Of a stretch of 64,000 bases of DNA, positions 53,646-61,700 are shown in pieces (within the stretch, counting starts at the first letter, position 1; each line of letters opens with the position of its first letter). The stretch spans positions 5,518,001 through 5,582,000 of the forward strand of contig NZ_CP036262.1 in assembly GCF_007741495.1 (NCBI RefSeq), written 5' to 3'. Both the position numbers and the translations under genes were made by a program. Origin of the DNA: Roseimaritima multifibrata (GTDB lineage: Bacteria; Planctomycetota; Planctomycetia; Pirellulales; Pirellulaceae). Below the pieces are notes generated by a model. That model did no database searches. It was given only the letters and a program-made list of their open reading frames with translations, and was not told the DNA's origin.

Positions 53646-54827
53646 TTAGTGCCGGATGCCTCGGCGCCCTAGCACTCGATACAGTTCAGCTTCATCAGTG
53701 ATCCCTTCTTCGACCAATTGCCAGGCTCGCTGTGCCAAGGTCACCATTCCTGCATCGGCAGCTGCCTGACCGATCTGATTCGCGGGGACGGTCCCCTCAA
53801 GCAAAGCCCCAACGACATTGCCTACCGCGTCGTCCCCGTCCAGGACCATCAATTCGGCGATCGCGACGCGTCCGTGATAACCAACGCCTAAACATTCAGG
53901 ACATTCGCGAAGTCCGTTTTCTCCTGACCGAATCAGCGGAACATCACGGCATTCGACGCACCGCTTACGCAACAATCGCTGGCTACATAAAGCTCGTACA
54001 CCGCTGCGGATCAAATAGGGCGGCAAGCCCATTTGCACTAACCGCTGAACCGCCGTTGCCGTATCGGGGGCGTGCAGAGAAGAGAAGACCAAGTGCCCTG
54101 TCAGCGAAGCTTGCAGGGCTGCTTCGGCGGTTTCGGGATCACGGATCTCACTGACCAACAGAACTTCAGGATCTTGCCGAACGGCACTGCGCAAGGCCGC
54201 CGCCAGACTCATCCCCGAGGCGGCATCGATTTGGCTTTGGCTGACTCCAGCTAAAACCGATTCGGGTGGATCCTCGATCGTTAAAACGGAGCGTCGCACG
54301 GGGCGTCCGACGATGGCTCGCAGGCAGGCATAAAGCGTGGTTGTTTTTCCGCTGCCCGCAGGCCCGGTTAACAGAATCGCCCCTTCGGTCTCGGTCGTTA
54401 GTGCCGCCAGCGTCGAAGTCACTTCCTCCCCTAGCCCCAACGTTGCCAGTTCATGCAGCTGAGCCTCCGCACGGAACAACCGAATGACGGCTCGCTGTCC
54501 ATAAAGCGTTGGAAACAACCCGACTCGCATATCGCGGGCATCGATAGACAGGTCGATTCGCCCTTCTAATGGTTGGCCTACTTTGTAGGTTGGCAAACCG
54601 GCCAAAACCATCAGCCTTGCCGAGGGATCGGTGCGGCTGCTTTTGGGAACCGTGGCGATCGGGACCAAAGCCCCATCAATTCGAAACAGGATCTCCCAGG
54701 AATCGCTACGTGGGTGCAAGTGAATGTCACTGGCTCCCTGCTGCCAACCTTGGTCCAAGATCGCATCGACCAATTCGACGGCGTATTGGTCGCTGTCGGG
54801 AGCAAGAGAATCGAAGTCAAACGACAC
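53646..54827 (-). CDS. GspE/PilB-type secretion ATPase
   Basis: About 393 residues from a GTG preceded by AGGCGGA (giving [V]SFDFDSLAPDSDQ); an upstream TTG at 54863 is also open. The N-terminal domain has ASDIHLHPRSDSWEILFRID. The ATPase core has Walker A GPAGSGKTTT, the Asp box LTIEDPPE, Walker B PEVLLVSEIRDPETAEAAL and the His box TGHLVFSSLHAPDTA. A four-cysteine zinc module (RCVECRD ... RECPECLGVGY) lies near the C-terminus. It is shorter than typical GspE because the N1 domain is missing. No other type II secretion or pilus gene is nearby. Confidence 0.88.
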   Translation of the reverse strand: MSFDFDSLAPDSDQYAVELVDAILDQGWQQGASDIHLHPRSDSWEILFRIDGALVPIATVPKSSRTDPSARLMVLAGLPTYKVGQPLEGRIDLSIDARDMRVGLFPTLYGQRAVIRLFRAEAQLHELATLGLGEEVTSTLAALTTETEGAILLTGPAGSGKTTTLYACLRAIVGRPVRRSVLTIEDPPESVLAGVSQSQIDAASGMSLAAALRSAVRQDPEVLLVSEIRDPETAEAALQASLTGHLVFSSLHAPDTATAVQRLVQMGLPPYLIRSGVRALCSQRLLRKRCVECRDVPLIRSGENGLRECPECLGVGYHGRVAIAELMVLDGDDAVGNVVGALLEGTVPANQIGQAAADAGMVTLAQRAWQLVEEGITDEAELYRVLGRRGIRH

Positions 54828-54878
54828 GGTACTTCCGCCTAGGGCGTGAGCGAATCGAGGCAACGTATTTGCGTTGCC

Positions 54879-56285
54879 CTAAAACAATCGATTGTACCCA
54901 TTCAAAGCGGCAACGCGGTACGCTTCTGCCATCGTGGGGTAATTGAAAGTCGTTTCCACAAAATACTCGATCGTATTATTGGGAGCCGGTTGATTCATGA
55001 TCGCTTGCCCGATGTGAATGATCTCCGATGCGTTTACTCCAAAGCAGTGCACGCCAAGGATCTCGCGGGTTTCACGGTGGAACAGCAATTTCAGCATCCC
55101 AACCGTGGCACCAACAATCTGGGCTCGTGCGAGGCTCTTAAAATTGCTTTGCCCGACTTCATATGGAATACAGGCGGCGGTCAATTCTCGTTCGGTCTTG
55201 CCAACCGAACTGATTTCCGGGCTGGTGTAGATGCCGGTCGGAATATCATGAACCCGTAAATTCCCGTCTTTCTCTCCCAGCATATGCATCGCGGCCGCAC
55301 GCCCTTGCGTATAAGCAGCACTGGCCAACGACGGGTAACCAATCACGTCTCCGACCGCGTAGATATGATCCCGAGCGGTCAGGAACTGATCATCCACGAT
55401 CAATTGGCCGCGTGAATTGGGTTCGATGCCAATCGCTTCCAGCCCCAATTTTGCCGTATTTCCTTGTCGACCGTTTGCCCACAAGATCACGTCCGTCTTC
55501 AACCGCTTGCCGCTCTTCAGCGTTAGCACCGCACCACAATCGCCAACCCCTTCGCAGCCTTCGATCGATTCAAAGGTTTCGTTGTGACGAATCAAAACCC
55601 CTTGATCTCGCAAATGGTAGGACAAAGCGTCGATGATCTCATCATCCAAAAATTCAAGCAATTTGTCTCGAGTGTTGACAAGGTTGACTTTAATCCCCAG
55701 GTTCCGAAACATCGAAGCGTATTCCGTTCCGACCACTCCGGCACCGTAGATGGTGATGGTGTGCGGTTTGGTATCCAGTTCAAGAATCGTATCGCTGTCG
55801 TAGATCGCAGGGTGACTGAAATCGACACCGTCTGGACGAAACGGTCGCGATCCCGTGGCGATCACAAAATAGCCCGCAGTGACTCGTTCCCCTTCGATGT
55901 CGACCGTGTGGTCATCGACAAATACAGCCGTTCCTTTAAGGACCGGGACGTTGTTCCGATCGTAGAAGGACTGTCGCATTTGGACCTGCTTTCCGATGAT
56001 CGCTTGCGTCCCCTGCTTCAGCTGTTTCATCGTCGGACTGACCCGAATCCCCCACTCGCGAAACATGGGGTTTTTGAGCGCATTCATCGTCGAAGTAATC
56101 GAATACCTCAACGCTTTGCTAGGGATGGTTCCCCAGTGTGTGCAACCACCACCGAGCGAGACATGACGTTCAACGACGGCTACCCGCTTTCCACCCTTGG
56201 CCGCCTGCATTGCGGCTCCCTCACCGCCAGGGCCCGAACCAATTACCAGCAGGTCGTAGTCATATTTCATGTCACTCATAACCAT
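54879..56285 (-). CDS. sthA: Soluble pyridine nucleotide transhydrogenase
   Basis: A protein of 468 residues of the flavin disulfide reductase family. [20 protein letters not shown] binds FAD. The active-site region reads [19 protein letters not shown], which has one cysteine instead of the CxxxxC pair and is the hallmark of Sth[18 protein letters not shown] is the NAD(P) loop. The C-terminal dimer domain contains [17 protein letters not shown]. It balances NADPH and NADH in the cytoplasm. The start is one of three nearby ATGs; the first was used. Confidence 0.92.
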   Translation of the reverse strand: MVMSDMKYDYDLLVIGSGPGGEGAAMQAAKGGKRVAVVERHVSLGGGCTHWGTIPSKALRYSITSTMNALKNPMFREWGIRVSPTMKQLKQGTQAIIGKQVQMRQSFYDRNNVPVLKGTAVFVDDHTVDIEGERVTAGYFVIATGSRPFRPDGVDFSHPAIYDSDTILELDTKPHTITIYGAGVVGTEYASMFRNLGIKVNLVNTRDKLLEFLDDEIIDALSYHLRDQGVLIRHNETFESIEGCEGVGDCGAVLTLKSGKRLKTDVILWANGRQGNTAKLGLEAIGIEPNSRGQLIVDDQFLTARDHIYAVGDVIGYPSLASAAYTQGRAAAMHMLGEKDGNLRVHDIPTGIYTSPEISSVGKTERELTAACIPYEVGQSNFKSLARAQIVGATVGMLKLLFHRETREILGVHCFGVNASEIIHIGQAIMNQPAPNNTIEYFVETTFNYPTMAEAYRVAALNGYNRLF

Positions 56286-56407
56286 TTATCGCGGTTTTAC
56301 GGAGTTTTTGCACAGACTGCTTGTCGATCTGAATTGATTGTTACAAATTAGAATCGATCGCCAACCCTGCCTTCATGCAGTTATTTTCATTCAATCCGAG
56401 ATCCACC

Positions 56408-57238
56408 ATGCAACTTGCCGCCGTTCAAATGGATGTCACTCTGGCCGCCATCGAGAAAAACCGCGACCGTGTGACCGAATGGACGACCCAAGCAGCCCGT
56501 AACGGTGCCGATTTGATCGTTTTCCCCGAATGTGCGCTAACCGGATACTGTTTTGAAAGTCGCGAGGAGGCAAACGATTCGGCAATGACGGTCGACGACC
56601 CTCGCTGGAAACCTTTGCTCGAATGCGTCGCGAATAACAAAGTCCACATCAGCCTTGGTTTTCTAGAAAAAACGCCTGAAGGGTCACTGTTCAACGCAAG
56701 TGTCCTGATCGGCCCCGACGGAATGGTTGGCGGCTATCGAAAAATCCATCTTCCTCAGCTTGGTGTCGACCAGTTCGTCGACCGTGGCGACAAGGAATAC
56801 GCGCCCCTTCCAGCCGGAGACGCAAACGTCGGATTGGCAATCTGCTATGACAGTTCCTTCCCTGAACCGATGCGTGTGCTCGGGTTAGCCGGAGCCGACA
56901 TCATCGCACTTTCGACAAACTGGCCCGTGGCTGCAGCCCGAACCGCTGAAATCGTGCCGCCCGCTCGAAGTATGGAAAACCACCTTTATTTTGTCGCTGC
57001 AAATCGAGTCGGTCACGAACGGAACTTTGATTTCTGTGGATTGAGCAGCATCTGTGGTCCCGACGGGATCGAACTGGCTCGAGCCGCCGACGATTCGGAA
57101 CAGATTCTCTACGCAACCGCCGACCTGAAATTGGCTCGCAGCAAACGGATCGAACGAACCGTCGGTGCCCATGTCATCGATAGATTCGCCGACCGACGTC
57201 CTGAATTCTACAAATCCATCATTGAGAAAAAGACCTAG
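56408..57238 (+). CDS. Carbon-nitrogen hydrolase (nitrilase superfamily)
   Basis: A protein of 276 residues from ATG 56408 (MQLAAVQMDVTLAAIEKNRD), the canonical family start; an upstream ATG at 56375 was rejected. The catalytic triad is complete: Glu in DLIVFPECALTGYCFESREE, Lys in GGYRKIHLPQLGVD, and Cys in VGLAICYDSSFPE. It is an amidase or N-carbamoylase-like enzyme whose substrate cannot be named. It is followed two bases later by the CPXCG gene and then the deacetylase-family gene, all on the plus strand. Confidence 0.9.
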   Translation: MQLAAVQMDVTLAAIEKNRDRVTEWTTQAARNGADLIVFPECALTGYCFESREEANDSAMTVDDPRWKPLLECVANNKVHISLGFLEKTPEGSLFNASVLIGPDGMVGGYRKIHLPQLGVDQFVDRGDKEYAPLPAGDANVGLAICYDSSFPEPMRVLGLAGADIIALSTNWPVAAARTAEIVPPARSMENHLYFVAANRVGHERNFDFCGLSSICGPDGIELARAADDSEQILYATADLKLARSKRIERTVGAHVIDRFADRRPEFYKSIIEKKT

Positions 57239-57240
57239 AA

Positions 57241-57495
57241 ATGTTTGACGACGATCCATCCGAGGACTTCGACGACGAAGAAGGACCGACCTCTACAAAC
57301 ATCGATGTCGAAGGGGCTTACGTTTGCGACAACTGTGGTGAAGAAATTGTTGTCCCGTTAGACATCGCCGCCGGAACAAGCCAGCAGTACGTCGAAGACT
57401 GTCCCGTTTGTTGCAGCCCAAGTCTGATCCATGTTGAATTTGACGCCGAGGATCGAGCCCACGTGTGGGCTGAAGCCGAACAAGATCGGTACTAA
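57241..57495 (+). CDS. CPXCG-motif cysteine-rich zinc protein
   Basis: A protein of 84 residues starting with ATG 2 bases after the amidase stop. An acidic N-terminal tail (FDDDPSEDFDDEEGP) precedes a zinc module with YVCDNCGEEIVVPLDIAAG and EDCPVCCSPSLIHVEFD. It is of the small CPXCG family, whose role is unknown. The second motif reads CPVCC instead of CPXCG, a small departure. Its tight coupling to the amidase suggests co-expression. Confidence 0.85.
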   Translation: MFDDDPSEDFDDEEGPTSTNIDVEGAYVCDNCGEEIVVPLDIAAGTSQQYVEDCPVCCSPSLIHVEFDAEDRAHVWAEAEQDRY

Positions 57496-57531
57496 AGAAT
57501 CGCCTTCCCCTTTCCATTCGGCGCTCGACCA

Positions 57532-58437
57532 TTGCGACTGTTCTACACGGACCATTTTGAACTGCCATTGCCCGAAAAACATCGGTTCCCGATGTCAAAA
57601 TACAGGCTGCTTCGACAACGCGTTTTTGAATCACCGAATTTCAGTCCGCAGTCCCTCCAGGTCCCTCAGGCAGCGACCGACCAACAGTTATTGACCAGCC
57701 ACTCCGCCGACTACATCCACCGCGTGCAAACGGGAACCTTGACGTCCCAGGAAATACGGCGGATCGGATTCCCTTGGTCGGACAAAATGGTCGAACGCTC
57801 GCGGCGCAGCGCCGGGGCGACCATCGCGGCGGCTCGTTCCGCCTTGACCGATGGAATCGCCGCCAATTTAGCGGGTGGCACGCATCACGCATTTGCCGAC
57901 GCGGGGGAGGGCTTCTGTGTCTTCAACGACTCCGCAATCGCCATCCGAACGATGCAAGCCGAAGGGTTGATCCGACGAGCTGCCGTGATCGACCTAGACG
58001 TCCATCAAGGAAACGGAACCGCCTCCATCCTGACCGGAGATTCCAGTGCGTTCACTTGTTCGGTCCACGGAGTCAAGAATTTCCCGCTTCGCAAAGTCCC
58101 CAGTGACCTAGACGTCAGCCTGCCTGATGGAACCAAAGATGACGAATACTGTGCGGCGGTGGAAGCGGTCTTCGACAGCCTGCAACAAGACCAATCGCAG
58201 GCTGGCAACTACGACCTTGTCATCTATCTTGCCGGAGCCGATCCGTACGAGAAAGATCGGCTGGGACGCCTATCGCTAAGCATGCAGGGATTGCGCCGCC
58301 GCGACGAAAAGGTGATCGGTTGGTGTCGCCAACACAAAATCCCGGTTGCTGTTGCCATGGCGGGTGGCTATGCAAACGAGGTGGAGGACATTGTGGACAT
58401 CCATTTCCAAACCCTCGAAGTGCTTCGGCAATCTTAA
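57532..58437 (+). CDS. Histone deacetylase family hydrolase
   Basis: A protein of 301 residues. The start is TTG at 57532: [L]RLFYTDHFELPLPEKHRFP is the conserved family N-terminus and no ATG precedes it. The zinc site and active residues are present: GGTHHAFADAGEGFCVFND (tandem His), AAVIDLDVHQGNGTA (zinc Asp and His) and LAGADPYEKDRLGRL (zinc Asp). Bacterial members deacetylate acetylpolyamines or acetyl-lysine (AcuC-like). The last 15 residues reach an in-frame stop before the repeat-bearing gap. Confidence 0.9.
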   Translation: MRLFYTDHFELPLPEKHRFPMSKYRLLRQRVFESPNFSPQSLQVPQAATDQQLLTSHSADYIHRVQTGTLTSQEIRRIGFPWSDKMVERSRRSAGATIAAARSALTDGIAANLAGGTHHAFADAGEGFCVFNDSAIAIRTMQAEGLIRRAAVIDLDVHQGNGTASILTGDSSAFTCSVHGVKNFPLRKVPSDLDVSLPDGTKDDEYCAAVEAVFDSLQQDQSQAGNYDLVIYLAGADPYEKDRLGRLSLSMQGLRRRDEKVIGWCRQHKIPVAVAMAGGYANEVEDIVDIHFQTLEVLRQS

Positions 58438-58614
58438 CGCACACGACTGCGGCAATGGTTTGCCTAAGAGCCGCCTCCAGTGGCTTGTGCCGCCGCAAGG
58501 GCGGCACCGATACGCTACATCGATCGCCCGCAAGATCCGTTGCTGAAATTGGATTTCCCCAAACCCCAATGCTTCACGGGTTGTCGTTGCAATCGGAAAC
58601 AGAGAAAGACTGTA

Positions 58615-58670
58615 GCCTTTCGCTCCACGAAAGCAGTTCCAAAAGGACGTTCTTTCGCGGAGCGAAAGGC
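58615..58670. repeat. Long imperfect hairpin in convergent gap
   Basis: GCCTTTCGCTCC (58615-58626) is inverted perfectly at 58659-58670. Within it CGAAAGCAGTTCC and GGACGTTCTTTCG pair imperfectly around AAAA. The left flank (GGAAACAGAGAAAGACTGT, about 58595-58613) also resembles the sequence left of 13541, so the repeat family includes flanking bases. It lies between the deacetylase and DUF11 genes. Confidence 0.8.
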
Positions 58671-58702
58671 GACAATCACTCAATCGACCGTCCGTTCAGA
58701 AC

Positions 58703-61700
58703 CTAGCTTCGTGACATGAACAACCGTTTCGACAACAGGCGTGGAGCTCGAATCAGCAATTCCACCTGATCGTCTTCGCTGTCGACTCCGTTACCAGGGA
58801 CACTGTCGATATCAAACTGGTCGGCAGAGATGACTTCCACCTGAATCGTTTTGATCCCCCGTTCGTCGACTTGAGCCATCAAAACCAATTGCTTGGTCTG
58901 GCCGGCGGCAATATCGCCAACCGTCCAAACTCCGGTAGCCGGATCATAAGTCCCCGATCCAGGATCGGATGAAACCAAAGTCATTCCGTCGGGGAAGGGG
59001 ACCGCGACCACAACACCCGTGGCGTCAATCGGTCCCGCATTCGAAACATCGAAAGTCATCGTGATCACGTCGCCTTCCAGCGGACTGTCGTTATCGACCG
59101 CAGCGGAAACCGACAAATCGACAACCGGCGGCGTGATGGTAACGCTGCCCAGATCATCCTCTCCGATCAAACCATTGCCGGGAGTACTATCGGGATCAAA
59201 CTGAAGCACCGAGGTGACCTCCGCGGTATTCACAACCGGCGAAGCGGTCAGCACCGTTGCCGTAATCACCAACGTCGCGGTTTCACCAGAAGCTAAGGAA
59301 GCGACCGTCCACATACCGGTCTGCGCCGAGTAATCACCGACGCTGGCAGAGGCGGATTCAAATTGCAAGTCCGCTGGCAACCGATCCTGCACTGCGATTT
59401 GTTCGGCGGTATCGGGTCCTGAGTTAGTCAATTCCAGCAAAAACTGAACCTGAGCCTCTCGATCGGGAGTCGCATTATCAACCGATTTCTGGAGTTCTAA
59501 ATCGGCCATCTGAGTCCGGAAATCGACACTTGCCCAGTCATCCTCGGTCGTGTCTTGATTGTCGGGATCGCTATCGATATCGGGCTGATCACTCTTCGTC
59601 ACTTCGGCACTATTTGTTGCGCCACTGATCTCGCCTACACGTGCCGAAATGACAAGCGTCGCGGTCTCGTTGGCGGCGACCGAACCGACAGTCCAGATTC
59701 CGGTTTGAGCGTTGTACTGACCTTGGCCAATCTGCACCGATTCAAACGTGACGCCTGCCGGCAACAAATCGGTCACTTCAACACCGGTTGCCGTCGAAGG
59801 CCCTGCATTACTAAGTTCCAATGAATAAGCGATCACGTCGCCTACATTTGGTCGTTCCTCATCCACGATTTTCGTGAGCGCCAAATCGACCAACTGCGGC
59901 GTCAACGTGACGTCAGCGTAATCATCCTGATCGGGATCATTGTCCGCCGGCACGCTATCGGGATCGAACTGATTGCTGGCGATGACTTCTGCCGAATTCG
60001 AAACGGCTTGGTTACCTTGTACCGTTGCTCGAATCTGCAACGTCGCACTCGCACCGTTCGCTAATTCAGGCACTTGCCAAATGCCTGTTGCGGAATCGTA
60101 GTCGCCGACCGATGCCGTGAAATCAACAAAAGTTAATTCTGGAGGAAGTTGATCTTGAACCTGAATCTCGGCTGCCGAATCGGGTCCTGCGTTTGCCAAA
60201 GTGATCGTGTAAAGAACTTCGCCCCCGACGTTGGGAGCAGAATTATCGACCGTTTTGGTTAGCGATAAATCACTACTTGCCGGAATAACATCAACAGCTG
60301 CAAAGTCGTCGTCCGCTTCGACGCCGTCCCCAGGCTGACTGTCGCTATCAAATTCGTTTGCAGCCAATACTTCGGCTTGATTGGTTAACGTTTCAAAAAG
60401 GGTCAAGCTGGCGATGATTTCCAGGGTTACCGCTTCGCCCGCCGCAAGGTCACCCACTTCCCAAATCCCCGTCCCTGAATTGTATCCACCCTGCTCAGCA
60501 TTTGAGCTGACATACGCTAGGCCGGTCGGCAATTCGTCGCGGACCGAAACCCCACTTGCGTCGTCCGGTCCATCATTGCGGACCGTCAACGTGAACGAGA
60601 CCTCACCTCCAATCGGCACCCGTGACTCGGCTACCGATTTTGTCAGCGACAAATCGATGACGGGAGGCGTGACTCGTGCGGAAGCATAGTCATCATCGCT
60701 TCCCACATTGTCGTTGGGGGTTGAATCGGAATCGACTTGATCCACAGCGATCACTTGCGTCACATTCGTCGACGGCTGGTTGTCGACGACGGTCGCATCG
60801 ATAAACAACGACACCGTCCCACCATCGGTCAATAAGTCGATCGTCCACTCCCCGGAGACCGGATCGAAATCACCAGCGGAAGTGCTATGCGAGAAATACT
60901 CCAACCCCGCAGGCAAGTTATCAGCAACCACGATGCTGGTCGCGTTATCAGGTCCGTCGTTTGATAATTCAATCTGGAAGCGGACAACGTCACCGACATT
61001 GGGTGCGGATTCACTCACCGTTTTCGTCAGCGACAAATCCGCAACCTGAGTCCGAATCGAAACCTCCGCTAAATCGTCATCGCCAACAACACTGTCGCCA
61101 GGGACGGAATCAAGATCGGGCTGATCGGCGGCCTGAACCTGAACGCGGTTGACCAGTTCGTTTAACAGACGATCAACACGAACCGTCAATTCTAGTGTTT
61201 CTTCATCTCCCGGTTCGATCGATGCCACGCTCCACAGCCCCGTGCTACTAACATAGCTGCCAGCACTCGCTTGTTGATCGGTAAGAACCACGCCACTTGG
61301 CAAACGGTCAAGCAAGACAACTCCGGTGGCCGTGCTCGGTCCATCATTACGAACGGTAATCAAATAGGTGATCGAATCTCCAACATTTGGCAACGAGTCG
61401 CTGACGGTCTTGGTAACCGACAAATCGATTTGCTGCCCATTTACGTCGACACTGGCAAAATCGTCATCCGTGCTGTTGCCGTCATTCGGAGTTGAATCCG
61501 GATCTTGCTGGTCGACCGCGACGACCTCCGCCGTGTTGACCAACGTTCCAGCCGCCTCAACGGTCGCTACCACCTGCAAGGTTGCATCACCATTAAACGG
61601 TAGATTTTCAAGACTCCAAATCCCTTGGACTTCGTCATAACTACCCAGCGTTGCCGTATCCGAAACAAAGGCCAACCCGGCTGGCAAGATGTCCTCGATC

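Noticed and set aside
53646-54827. Part of a type II secretion or type IV pilus operon
   Set aside because: Only the ATPase is present; no prepilin, platform or secretin gene lies nearby.
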